Shown piece after piece: positions 12,061-22,858 of a stretch of 64,000 bases of DNA (positions are counted from its first letter, which is position 1; every line of letters starts with the position of its first letter). The stretch comes from Undaria pinnatifida. Taxonomy: Eukaryota; Sar; Phaeophyceae; Laminariales; Alariaceae. The notes under the pieces are model-generated. The model searched no databases and had not been told where the DNA came from. It saw only the letters and a program-made list of their open reading frames with translations. Where the stretch lies: NCBI GenBank assembly GCA_012845835.1, contig JABAKD010000006.1, forward strand, positions 11,919,166-11,983,165. The letters run 5' to 3'. The position numbers and the translations under genes are program-made.

Positions 12061-15000
12061 ATGCCCTCGCCAAGAGCATCGGCTGCGGTGGACTACGTCA
12101 AGACCAACACCGGCGACCTTGTTAGTCGACAAGCTCACGTACACGGCTCCCAAAATCTCTATCTCAAGGGCAAGGTAAGCTACAGGTACCCATGTTGTAC
12201 TCGTGGCGACGCGAAGTAATGTATTATGGCCCGTCTAGGAAGAGCGTTCAGCAGTACGAGTATCACTTTGCTGCGCGCGTGTACGTCTCCTTACATCGCC
12301 GAGCTGTGTTCTGTGATGAACAATGCCGTACCAGGTGCATCAAGGCCACAGCAAAACGAGGTATCGGGGCGGACAAAATTCCAACATCAAACACACACCC
12401 TGCTCAAGCGCCCCAGGCTGGTTCGTGTGGCCTACCTGATATGCTGTAATCATCCTTTGCAATCGACATATTTTCGCTCTGATGCACGTACGATGAACCA
12501 TGGGCCATGGGTGCTGACTCTCTCGGTACCGCCCAACCTTCATGTGTCGCTTTCAACGTCTCCGCAAGGTCCCCCGTTACCCTACCGTGTTGGTTATATA
12601 CTGTAGTTCACTGCCCGCATGCACCATGGGTACTGCTTCCAGGCGTGACTTTAGACGTCTCCGTAAGATCCCCCATTACACTATTAACACCGTACCCGCC
12701 ATGCTGTTGTGAGGACTTCAGAACGAACGAATATACTGCTGTACTTTCGTCGTACGTGCGGCATCGCTGTTCGAATCGAGAGTTTTGCTTTTTTCGTTCT
12801 TGCTTGATTCTGCCCTCTTCGAGTGCATGTCCATGCCCTGGTATTCATTCCAGCAAAGTATTTCTTTTTTTTTATTTCTTTTTATCCTCCGGCGGATGGG
12901 GAAAAATGAAGCTTAGGCTCACCACACTTCCACGTATTTTCATACACGTCGTGTGTCGATTTAACTCATTTGCATTCGCAATCCAGCGCTAGCTGGCGTC
13001 TCCTCCGGTTCCCATTATAGCGATAGCGTGAGCTGTCCCTACATACCAGTCTTTGTATTCCGGTCAAGTGGTGTTTCTGCTCTGATGTGCCTTGGGCGGG
13101 AGCTGTACTCGCATGCCTCGTATCAAACGTGGAGCACCAGTTTTTTCGCCCAACTGGTCATCGGTTTATCGAACTACAGCAGCAGCAGCAGCTCCTCCTT
13201 GAAACCCAGCCTCGTTATCATATTCTGGCAGAACACTGTCTCCCCCATTGCCAGTGCTCCCGCCACGAATTACGCTTCCATAGCTCAGTTGGCAGTGATT
13301 GCCCGCCTTGAAGCTCACGGCGCCGTGGCACATCATCGTGATGTACGATGAAGTTGACGTTCCGTTGTCCGGGTTATTAGCCCAGTTGGCGTCCGAGTAT
13401 TCGTTGACCCTGAACCCTCCTTGTTCGTGCATGAGTGATGCCGAAATCCACCGTCCCAGCTAGGTCCGAAGTAAGTGCTTGGCCATCTCCAAGTGCGCCT
13501 TTTATGTTTTGGACAGTGCCCTTGCGAGTTGGTTTACCGCATACGAGATGTAGCGTGTCACCTGTACATTGTTCTGCTGACGATAGTTTGAACTCGCCGC
13601 TTTGCCTTCTCGTCCAGAATGCTGTCTTGCGGCTGCATCAGGGACAGCTCCTTGCCGTGCCCGGGCTTCCACAGCGGCCTGCAGGCTTGAACGCCGCACT
13701 TCTCGAGCGGTCCCTTGGTGTAATCCTCCTGGGTAACGACGATCGATCGCGCTTGGATATCACGGGTGACTTGCACCCCGAGCACTCACGACACGTTGCC
13801 CATGTAATAGTTTAAATTGTCAAATTGCTCAATATACATGTTGAAATTGCTCAATAGATAAAAAGCATCTCGAGCATAGCCCTGTTGCCGCCCACCAACA
13901 GCACGCCTTCTACACAAACGCTCCGATTAGTGAGAATGACCGTAGAGTTGTCGTCCGCGGTGAGTCCTGCTTTACCGTGGTCGGCCTGCTCGTCCCGTTG
14001 ATATAATTATATATTATATGTAATTTTCAGGGTGGTATGGCACGTCGGAGCTACGGGTTGAGCTTTGTTGACGCGATTCAAACGTTGACGTTTGCGTTTG
14101 ACCTCTTGTTGGTCAATGTGCCGTGGTGTGTATATTGCAGAGCATCATCAGAGCATCATCTTGCCAGAGGAAATCATCCGTCGGGAACTGCAGGCGATCA
14201 GAATAGGGTGGTACGGCGTCATTGGAGTTACGGCTTCGAGCATGGTTAACGCCATTTCAAAGTGGTTAACGTTTTTTTTCTCCCTCGTTTCATTGTCCAA
14301 TGTTCTGGCATTGCTGCCGTGATGTTGTTCATTGGTAGAGCATCATGATGACAACGGTCCTCATCCTTTTGAAACCGTCGTGACGTTGTTTATTGCAGAG
14401 CATCATCATGCCAGGGGCAATCATCCGTGGGGAACTGCAGGCAATCAGAATAGGACGGTACTGTGTCATCGGAGAGGGTACCGTCATGCGCCCAGCGTAC
14501 AGGTGGGGGGTGTCGCCGGAAAACTCGACCTTTAGGTATAGACTATTAATAAGATGGTGTTATGATATTGGCGCTAACCGTATGCTACAATTGATAATGA
14601 TATTGGCGCTACAGCAACCGTAATTTTCTCAAGCCCCTCGTTTTGGCGACTTTGGCGATCGACTGCTGGGCTGACTCTAGCCGATTGATTGTTGGACTTA
14701 ACACGCTGTCTTGCGAGAGCACCAGTTGGCCGCAAAACTGGTGGACTGGCTATAGCGGGTCGATTGTTGAACTTTTCACATTGTTTTTCGAGAGCAGTGG
14801 TTAGCCAAAACGTTGGTGGACTGACTGTAGCGGATCGATTGGCGCATTTCTTCTCCCCACGTGCCTATGATATAGGGTTGAAGAGGACGGGTCAAACCTC
14901 AAGTGCCGACAAACATTGGCGACTAAGTCACAAGCAACGTTGCTTTTGGTTTACTAGAGCAATATCATACCTGGCCGAATGACTGTAGCTGATTGTTGCG

Positions 15001-17964
15001 GATCGATTGTCGGATTCCTTCTCCCCACGTGCCTATGGTACAGGGTTGAACCGGACGGGTCGAACCTGAAATGCCGATTTACCCCGCTCTCGGTGGGCAG
15101 TCATACAACCATCGGAAAGAAGTGCGTGGTGGAGGCTGCTGGCATTGGGTGCAATGTGCGCATCGATGACGGCTGCGTATTGGTGAGACTTCGTCTTGCC
15201 GTGGTATCGAAGATTTCTTGCTAAGCAGATTACGAGGCTTATGAGTTGGCCGGACTTGACGCTATTAATAGTTAAGATCAACAGTTATTATTTACAGTTG
15301 TTTATTGATGGTTGCTATTAATAACTGTTATTATTCGTTGTTGTTGATAGTTGTTGTTATGTTTTTAATAGTTGTTATTGATAGTTAATATTGATGGTTA
15401 TTGGTTGCGTGGCGAGTAAGCCAACCGACTGACGGTGTTATTTCTCGGTGTCAAACGAATTGCGAGCTACACACGCCCCAGTCATACTTACCAGAGAAAA
15501 AAACAGTGATTGATGATTGATGATTGATGATTGATTATTGATTATTGATTATTGATTATTGATTATTGATGGTTGATGATGGCGATTGCGGCGCGCGGTC
15601 TGCTATGAATAGATAGGGATATGACAGGCTGAGTGCAAGGAGTTGTACTACATTACTCGTATCGTAACGCGGCGCACTCATACTGTACTGGGCGGTTAGC
15701 AATACCGCATTTCTTTTTGTTTGTGTCGTTTATATCGTTTATAAATCTTGGCCCAAAAACATGAAGAAATGACAGTATTACACTTGGGGCCTATATTTCT
15801 GCTGTTCATGTCGGCGGGACCACTGACATTTGGCGGTGCGGTGTTACGATGTGACATGGCATGACATGATATGACATAACGGTGCCCTCTTTAGATGAAG
15901 TCCAGATACTTTCCTAAACTTTGCCGGCGTGTTGGGTGGGTGGAGATGGACGTTTTTCGCGTACGTCATACTTCATCAATCGTATTTGGCATTGATGGTG
16001 TAGTGAAATTGTAAGCTCCACCGATCGAGAACTGGTGACGTAGCCACTAACCCGTACATCGTGCCGCTCGCACGTCTGCACCTTGTCCTTTCTGCACCTT
16101 GTCCTTTTCGCAAAATTGCGTCATAGGGACGAAATAGTTTTGTACGAGACAACTGCCACCTGCTGGAGGGAACGGTTCTTCCCGAAGGCGCTGTGGTTCC
16201 CCCGTTTTCCGTGGTGAGAGTTTGCTCCTTACGTAGCACAAGGACAAAACCTCAATCTAAGTTTGGACAATACATGAATTTGGTACAGATATATACCTGG
16301 TGCTACTAAGGAATGCAACAATTGATTATTTTTCACATCCGACTTTAACGATGTATAATATCACTATAAAACTATAACCGTGCTGACTCGATTGTTGTAT
16401 TTCCGTCGCAAACGCTGCCTGTCCTATCGAGGCACACGCAAACGAAACCCTGTGACTTTTTTTGCTGTCGTTTACTCGTCATGAACTCCATGCTACGAGA
16501 CCTCTGGCGGTTTATATCGTCTCCTAACGACAAACAGTTATGTTCCCTCACTCAACTCGTGTGAGAGCATCCTCAACAGCGCCCCTGCTCCCTGCTCGGG
16601 GAACGGCATGTCAAAGCACCGCCCATCATTCCACAGTGATTTTCGGGGGAGAGGGGGCTCAGGTTGTACATACCGTGTTTGTTCGGGATCGTGTGGGTTG
16701 TCACCTCATTATCAGCTAGCCAAGTCTCACTACCTCTGCCCAAAGTACCACTCTGACTACACACACCGCACACCACTAACGCACGCCCCATTTACGGCGA
16801 AAACTTCGCCAAATGGTCGTGCGTTAGTGGTGGGCGGCCAGGGTAAGTGGTACTTGGGTAGAGGTAGAGAGAGTTGGATAGCTGATAATGGGGCAACAAC
16901 CCATACGACCACGAACAACCATGGCCTGTACAATCTGTGCCCCCCGTCCCCCGAAAATCACCGTGGTATGATGAGGGATGCTTTGTTATCCCGTTCCCTA
17001 ACCAGGGAACAGGGGGGCTGTTGAGGATGCTCTCGTACTCGATGTCGAGAAATACATGTAACCGTATTGTGAGGGGTTCCACAAATTCAACAGGGATGTT
17101 TATGTGCATCATTATATAACTTGTGGTGCATTCTCTTCCATTTCTTCGCGTACTTCGACGGGACGACGATACTATATACATTTCCCTTTCTCTGCTTGTA
17201 CACCATGAGTGCCCTCTTTTGAACCTACTCCGACCCGGACATCTACCAGTGGACGCATCCGACAAGCTAGCGTGTTCCACACACTCACTGGTGTGATAGG
17301 CTGAGCCGGCATTGGTTCACGGTTGGGCTCTCATGGTGGCAGGACGGGGGGGGTATATACACGGAGTGAAACATAGACGAACGCATGTATCAAGGCTCAA
17401 TATGAAGTGAATTTGTCGGCCTCTCCCGAGGCCCATATACCCCGCGGGAGAAATATCCCTGTTGTCTCTGCGAACTCCCAGCCGGTTTCATAACCACCTC
17501 GCACGCCTCGCACCGTCAACACCTTAATCAATTACATCACCGACTGCTTCGTGCTGCACGTTCGCGATTTTTGTCGCGCTTGCCGCCTCCGATTGCTCCG
17601 TGCTATTCCGTTTACGGATTTTGTGCTTTCGGTTTCCAATATCTTCATCTTCTCTGTTTCCGATTTTGTTCGTGCTCCCGAATAGCCCTGCACTATTCTG
17701 ACGATTTTTATCAATTCCTAAACGCCTCCACAAACCCCACTTTCCCTTTTCCGATTGTTTCGTGTTTCCGCTGGGACTGAACGGATTATGTTGCTCTTTC
17801 GCTGCTCTTCACGTTCCGTCCGCTCATTCCTCACCCTTCAGCTAAGTGGCTGCCCCGCGAAAGTGGTGTCGGTTTTGCACTCGAGCACTGCATATATGTG
17901 GACGGAGGATGCCATTAATTTCTACGAAACCTTCGAACCAAGCAAGGCGTCATCAGCGGCATGA
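12061..17964 (+). CDS. DCTN5: Dynactin subunit 5 (p25), five exons, complete
   Basis: Exons are 12061-12174, 14399-14502, 15044-15182, 16127-16213 and 17842-17964 (567 nt, 188 aa; the human protein is about 182 aa). All junctions are GT-AG and all phases agree. Known role: DCTN5 is a left-handed beta-helix subunit of the pointed-end complex of dynactin, which links dynein to cargo. Visible family marks are TGDLVSRQAHVHGSQN in exon 1, IIRGELQAIRIGRYCVIGEG then MRPAYR in exon 2, PLSVGSHTTIGKKCVVEAAG in exon 3, LLEGTVLPEGAVVPPFSV in exon 4, and SGCP plus a helical tail NFYETFEP in exon 5. These follow human p25 in order, with hexapeptide-repeat spacing. The start is the first ATG, directly after a duplicated leader. 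Intron 1 holds copia RT/RNase H debris on the other strand and intron 4 holds an inverted copia protease repeat. The identification is confident; exon edges are inferred from homology and phase. Confidence 0.9.
12207..12345 (+). repeat. Dispersed repeat G, copy 1
   Basis: CTAGGAAGAGCGTTCAGCAG, then ATCACTTTGCTGCGCGCGTGT. A related stretch is at 61,455-61,600. Confidence 0.4.
12875..13048 (+). repeat. Dispersed repeat H, copy 1 (DCTN5 intron 1)
   Basis: Starts TATCCTCCGGCGGATGGGG and includes TATTTTCATACACGTCGTG, ATTCGCAATCCAGCG and GCGTGAGCTGTCCCTAC. The second copy at 33,430-33,600 matches along about 165 bp. Confidence 0.65.
13166..13830 (-). mobile_element. Ty1/copia reverse transcriptase C-terminus and RNase H fragment
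   Basis: On the minus strand the frame at 13785-13558 reads LGVQVTRDIQARSIVVTQED, then a conserved stretch ending DEKAKRRVQTIVSRTMYR. A neighbouring frame continues with ISYAVNQLARALSKT, and 13432-13166 reads EYSDANWANNPDNGTSTSSY. These are the end of copia RT (LGxQxTRD...YxxxxLERFG, VNxLARxxSKP) followed by the RNase H start (GYSDADWAxDxxxRRSTSGY). Frameshifts and lost ends show it is dead. It sits antisense inside DCTN5 intron 1. Confidence 0.8.
14120..14365 (+). repeat. Decayed copies of DCTN5 exon 2 acceptor edge
   Basis: TATTGCAG then AGCATCATC...GCCAGAGGAAATCATCCGTC...CTGCAGGCGATCAGAATAGG at 14,133-14,205 copies the true exon start at 14,391-14,455. A third trace (GTAGAGCATCATGATG) lies at 14,334. 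Both copies are upstream of the exon they copy. Confidence 0.8.
14640..14940 (+). repeat. Tandem copies of the DCTN5 exon 3 acceptor edge and preceding intron
   Basis: GTGCCTATGATATAG then GGTTGAAGAGGACGGGTC at 14,862-14,897 copies the real edge at 15,030-15,060. Preceding intron units (GCGGATCGATTG... variants) repeat about every 110 bp. Confidence 0.75.
16563..17034. mobile_element. Inverted repeat of a copia protease segment
   Basis: Two arms of about 225 bp face each other around position 16798. The plus-strand arm reads SWIADNGATTHTTTNNHGLY NLCPPSPENH and the minus-strand arm reads TWLADNEVTTHTIPNKHGMY NLSPLSPENH. Both match the copia aspartic protease start (WxxDSGATxH). The arms share ends (GAGAGCATCCTCAACAG and its complement) and have diverged from each other. 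The palindrome lies in DCTN5 intron 4. Confidence 0.75.
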
Positions 17965-18739
17965 CGCAGGATAGGATACACATGAATCATCAGCATCATG
18001 ATGCATGATACCGCGGAGAGCGATAGACAGGGGCGTAACAGTTTGGCAGAGTAGATTGCTTTCCACTCGCCGTTTATGAAGGCTTAGTGCTCTGGAGGCG
18101 TGAGGTAGAACGCTGGCCTTTGGTGCGTGATTTTGCTATTCTCGGCCTATCGTATGGGGGTAAATGTCTAGACTACGTGTATACTTTTTGTGATGCATGG
18201 CGCAGATTTCCTGGTTTATTTTTATTTTACGCCCAGCACGGCGTTGTGAGCGGCATTGTGCATGATACCGAGCAGAACGATAAACAAGGACGTACAAGTT
18301 TAGTCGAGTAGCTAACGGTCCGCCGCTTCTTGTGTGCTCAGTGCTCTCGAGGCATAGGTTGGTCTTCTAGCGTACCAGGCTGCTTTTTTTGAGCATATCA
18401 TACCCGGCGTCAAATCCAATGGTACTGATTGAGATGCACAGATTGAATGTGAGATTTTTTTTTTTACTCTTCACTCCCGACCGAAATACGGCTAGTGACC
18501 TGCAAAAAGTACTGCACTGGGTGCTGCAGCGCGGCGCTAATGAACGGCGTTGGATCTCTTTTCCCTAGGTGCAGATCATATATTTAAGGTGGGATGGAAG
18601 CATGGATTTTTCCACATGCAATATACCGGTACTGATGTAGACACCATGTTATACATGATACATGCTACAGCTTTCCTGGTTGGTTGTTTTCTTCCAACAC
18701 AGAATTATTGGAGCACGTCCTGTGACCGTGGGCTTGTGG

Positions 18740-18815
18740 TTGTAAGGGGACATCCTGGGTGCATACTCGGGGTTTTCGAGGCGGATGGGTGTAAATCTTG
18801 CGGCGAGTAGAACGG
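18740..18815 (+). repeat. Dispersed repeat D
   Basis: Holds GGGGACATCCTGGGTGCAT, CGGGGTTTTCGAGG and CTTGCGGCGAGTAGAACG, in the same order as 20,100-20,250 and 54,485-54,610. Confidence 0.5.
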
Positions 18816-18944
18816 TACGAAAGGCTCAAATGGTTGGGACTGGGATGACTGATTGTGATTCTGTGACGTACCTGGTACCTGTTAAAAACCAAAATCGCTG
18901 GGCAACACCTCCCGGCACCACAACATACCCGGCATGTACAAGGT

Positions 18945-19790
18945 TTTGCGGCGACGCGCAATGCTAAATCAACGCGATTCTAAGACCCTCGGACAATGGA
19001 AGGATCGGTCGAAGCAAATTGTTGTTTGGTCATTGTAGTATCCCTAAATTAGTACCAGGTACTTGGCACCTACGTGCGTACTACATACGTAACAGGGCTG
19101 AAGGCTGACGCCGGGACGCCAAACTAAACAAAATGCGGTGTCAACACTTATTCTGCTGCTACAGCAGCCGCTACAGTTGCCGCTGTAGCAGCATTTCACA
19201 TGTATTTTCCATTCGACAATGCAACGTTGAAGGCCATCATAGCGCTAAGCGCCGTGATCTCCACATCGTGCTAGTGTATCACGAATAAATGCATAAAATC
19301 CGCACTACAATAACTATTCAACCTGTTTTGGGGCTTCAGAGGGGAAAAAAGAACGAATATAACTGACGATTCCAGCATCCTTATCACGAACCAACCCAGG
19401 CTGCTATTAATAGATTAGCTGACGACACTTTTACTGCCGAACTCCAATGCAAGTACCTCTAAGACGCGCATAGATTGCACTGCCGTGTGCTGCATGCTCG
19501 AACCATGAAAAGAACGCGCTTACACTTAGTTTTATCGCTGTGATATACGATATATATTATACCCCGGAGTATTAGATTAGTCTATAGTACATGGACAAAA
19601 AGGGTGAATGCGACGAACCGTAGCGCTGAGCGCTGCAATCTCACTCATCCATCGACATAAACAAATGCTGGACACGTAGCTTCTAAGCTCAACACATAGC
19701 TTCAAACGGATCGTCGAGTGGCGCGCAACGCTGAGTTAACGCGATTCCAAAACCATCGGACAATGAAAGGGACGGTCAAAGCGAATGTGT
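18945..19790 (+). repeat. Two diverged copies of an AT-rich block about 770 bp apart
   Basis: GCGACGCGCAATGCTAAATC near 18,950 and GGCGCGCAACGCTGAGTTAA near 19,720 start matching blocks that both reach CGGACAATG. Between them, GCGCTAAGCGCC and GCGCTGAGCGC segments also match each other. No gene is visible. Confidence 0.45.
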
Positions 19791-19868
19791 CAATTAAAAA
19801 TGTAAATGAACGCGTAAATAAAGTTAGCCTATTTACTGCTGCGAAAATCATCCTTGAGAAATTCCAAG

Positions 19869-19889
19869 CACCCCCCCCCCCCCCCCCCC
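19869..19889 (+). repeat. Poly-C run
   Basis: Twenty or so consecutive C residues, a simple homopolymer and likely assembly-sensitive. Confidence 0.9.
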
Positions 19890-20099
19890 AAACGAAGGCA
19901 TAATTCTGAAAGGGTTATCTGAAAATGTATAGTCTACATATTATAAAGAGAAGGTTACACTTGTTGTGGATGGTCACCGGCTGTCCCCGTCTTTCTTGTT
20001 TTTCCGTTTTTATTGGGGCATAATGAAACTGGTGCCTGAACTGTGAGATCAAGAATATCGTTTCTGTCGTATCTCCATGAAAAGCCCCTTTCCCATGGG

Positions 20100-20250
20100 T
20101 TCACTCTGGGGGGAGCTGCGGTCGCCAGGGGACATCTTGGTGCATCCCCGGGTTTTCAGGGTAAATTGATGTACTGTAGATATTTCAGCGAGTATAGCCG
20201 ATGCTGGTGCTGCTGTAGAATATTGCACACAGCGACGGAGATCCCTTGTT
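20100..20250 (+). repeat. Dispersed repeat D
   Basis: Holds AGGGGACATCTTGGTGCAT, CCGGGTTTTCAGG, CAGCGAGTATAGCCGATGCTG and a CACACAGCGACGGAG end. Related to 42,770-42,900 and 54,485-54,610. Confidence 0.55.
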
Positions 20251-20489
20251 CTTCGTTGTTTCTGTCATTTCAGGACACTATGCGGAACAAAAACGAGGGC
20301 ACACGCCCGGGGGGAGAGTGGCACGTGTGACCACGGCTTGCCCAGCTGTCTGCTGTGCATACACATTCAGGTTTGAGAGTACCTGGTCCGTTAATACGTA
20401 GTTGTTCGCAAAATCGATTCGCTCCTGTAGTTGACACGTCGTGCATTGTATCATGTTTGCAAGTGTTTTTGCCGTCCATGTCAAAATTG

Positions 20490-20660
20490 GACGCGAATCG
20501 ACAACGAGAGTGAAATGCTGATTTTTTTGCGAGGTAATAGTGAAGGCAAGTTACCGGGAGGGAGAAGGGAAGACACCACCTGTGACTACGGCTGGTTCAG
20601 ATGGCCGCTGTGGGTGAAAAACCTGCCACGAGTCGGGCTGGAAAGCAATAATAGTGATGA
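20490..20660 (+). repeat. Dispersed repeat E
   Basis: Contains GTGAAATGCTGATTTTTTTGC, GAAGGCAAGTTACCGGGAGG and ACCTGTGACTACGGCTGGTTC, then GGGCTGGAAAG as in the 60,575 copy. Confidence 0.5.
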
Positions 20661-21007
20661 TGTTCCCTGTTACGCGTGTGGGATGGTGATGCTGGATGTT
20701 GGGTGCCCTTGCTGGAAGGTACCTGGTATGCCATAAACGAGTGCTGATCCGAGTCTCGGTTTGACGTTGAAAATTGTATGACCCGCCATGCAACGCCTAT
20801 TATATGCGTTGCCGTGCTGTCCCCACATGTATTGCTTCATCGTTTACTGTAGATTGGACGCTTTTATTCCATTTGATTAAAGTATTTGCAGTGTTTATGC
20901 CAGTAATTAATCGGACGGACGGGCACATAGATATTGATTTTCCGCCAGAGAGCCCCACTAAACTAGGAATACAAGATTGTGAGTTCATTCTGTCGGCATG
21001 AGTTACA

Positions 21008-21586
21008 TTGGTAGCTGGTATGGACCAAACGCGAGCAAAACGGCCGGCGACTGGCTTCGTGCCTACGCTTGGGAAGAGATCTAGATATTCGAGGCATTCC
21101 AAAATGCAAAAGTTAACCCAGACGCTTGGCCAAATCCTCGCTGTAGACTACACACTGACGGCGGGGAAAATTATCGATTTTGACGTTGTTACTGCTTTAT
21201 TTTGGCACACAAGTCTTGTATCTTCAACCCGATTTCTGTTTTTGCTTATTTTGGTGCTTCAATTAAAATTCGAAAAACTACTGTATTCCATATTCCATAC
21301 TGAACTTGGGTGCATTTGTAACCGTAAATGGTTGGTCAGTCACCACGAGCGTCCTTTAAATATATGTTTTCGTTGTGGCGGTCGACGAAAGAAGTACCAG
21401 GTACAGGTACAGGAAATAAGCACGAAAATACGGGTGAATCAGAACGATGTGTGTACTGAAAAACAAACTGCAGAAAATAAACGAAGATCATACGAGGAAC
21501 AAAAAACCATCATCATTAACAACTGGGACCGTTTGACGAGGGAAATGCATACCAGGCAGTCTAGATACGGAGCTTCTGTGAACTAA
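21008..21586 (+). pseudogene. 192-codon open frame, possibly transposase-derived
   Basis: The longest frame that is not built from simple repeats in 18-22.8 kb. The stretch SKMQKLTQTLGQILAVDYTL TAGKII faintly resembles the catalytic start of DDE transposases (IxxDxTFKxAK), but there is no supporting second motif. It also contains a TACCAGGTAC word. Weak call. Confidence 0.22.
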
Positions 21587-21639
21587 GCAGCCAATTACGA
21601 ATGAACGAAAGAACACGCTTGCTTTTGGAATATCGTCTG

Positions 21640-21900
21640 GGAGATACCTTTTTCGGGGCCAAGTCCCTCTAAAGGAATACTTCTCAGGGCTAAGCCCCTC
21701 TGCAGGAGGTATGTTTTTCGGGGCCAAGCCGCTCTAAAGGAGTTAACCCCTTCACAACTGGAAACCCGTTTTGGGGACAATAATTACTTGGGAATAGTAT
21801 AGGGAGGGGTTCGGGGGCTCTAAAGGGGTTAATTCAGGGCCAATCCCCTCAAAAGGAACCTTTTTCGAGGCTATTTAGCCAAAGGAACTCCCGGTTTTGG
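21640..21900 (+). repeat. Imperfect tandem repeat with TTTTTCGGGGCCAAGCC units
   Basis: Five or six units of about 30-40 bp with the pattern CGGGGCCAAG(T/C)C(C/G)CTCTAAAGGA, increasingly irregular to the right. Confidence 0.7.
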
Positions 21901-22858
21901 GCAAAACACTTGGAGGCTCAGCGTATTTTAACAGGATCGTTTTAGAAATTGGAAAGGGGTTTAAACGCCGTCCTTTGCGGCAAGGCATCAGCGTCCAACT
22001 ACAGTGGTGTACCGAACTTATTGCACCTAGTTTGTTCACATCCAACCACCCGAAAGTTCAAGGGTGGGGTATGATTGGAAGTGCCTAGGATTTAGGGTGG
22101 TTGCACAATTGATGATGTCTAGACCTTCAAGCTATTGGTACGGCCGTTCTTGGGCGTTAAGATATCGGGATCGACCAAGAGACGCGGCCGGCCCTGCACG
22201 TTGACGTCCTAAACCGCGCACGAAACATAACCATCTTGGCTATCTGCACCTCTCCATCTAAAGCGCGATGACTAAAGTTGTTTGCTTGTTTGCTCGTTCC
22301 CTTGTTGTTTTCGCGACCACACCATAGCATACAACGAGCCTTTTCCGCATGCCTCCATTCGATAGCATCAGGCATTCAATAAAATGCTTGAAATGGTCTT
22401 CGTCAGATTTTCTGCCACCAGATCGCGTAGCAGCACAGACAGCTCTTTCCCCTTCCGAGCTCCATTAGGTAGGTCCTACCATCTCTTGCTATAATCTGGT
22501 ACTTGTACGTTGAGCCTTCCAAACAAATTCGAACCTATTTACTCTTACGAGAATATTTTGCAGCTGTCCTGCCATTGAGTGTCGCGACTTGCGATATGCG
22601 ATATGCGAGATGCTTGTGCCGGGCCAACAGGGAGGATAGGGGTGAACTAGGTAAACCAACACAAAAGTGCTCGTACTGGAGCAAATTGGAACGGCCACGC
22701 TAAGATGGCGATCGATCGCGGAGGCCACCATGAGCGTGATAATCATCGAGATTATCACTAATGTGATGATGATACAATATTGACCATTGTCACCATCAAG
22801 GTAATCATCATATCATAATGCACGCCAGCATCATCAATGATTTCCATCGCAAAAAAAT

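Larger units (their letters stand above)
17965..22858. other. Intergenic between DCTN5 and SOF1
   Basis: The first 400 bp holds a diverged duplication of the DCTN5 tail: GCATGATACCGCGGAGAGCGATA near 18,005 and GCATGATACCGAGCAGAACGATA near 18,260. The rest is repeats D and E, a poly-C run and one doubtful open frame. DCTN5 and SOF1 converge on this gap. Confidence 0.5.
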
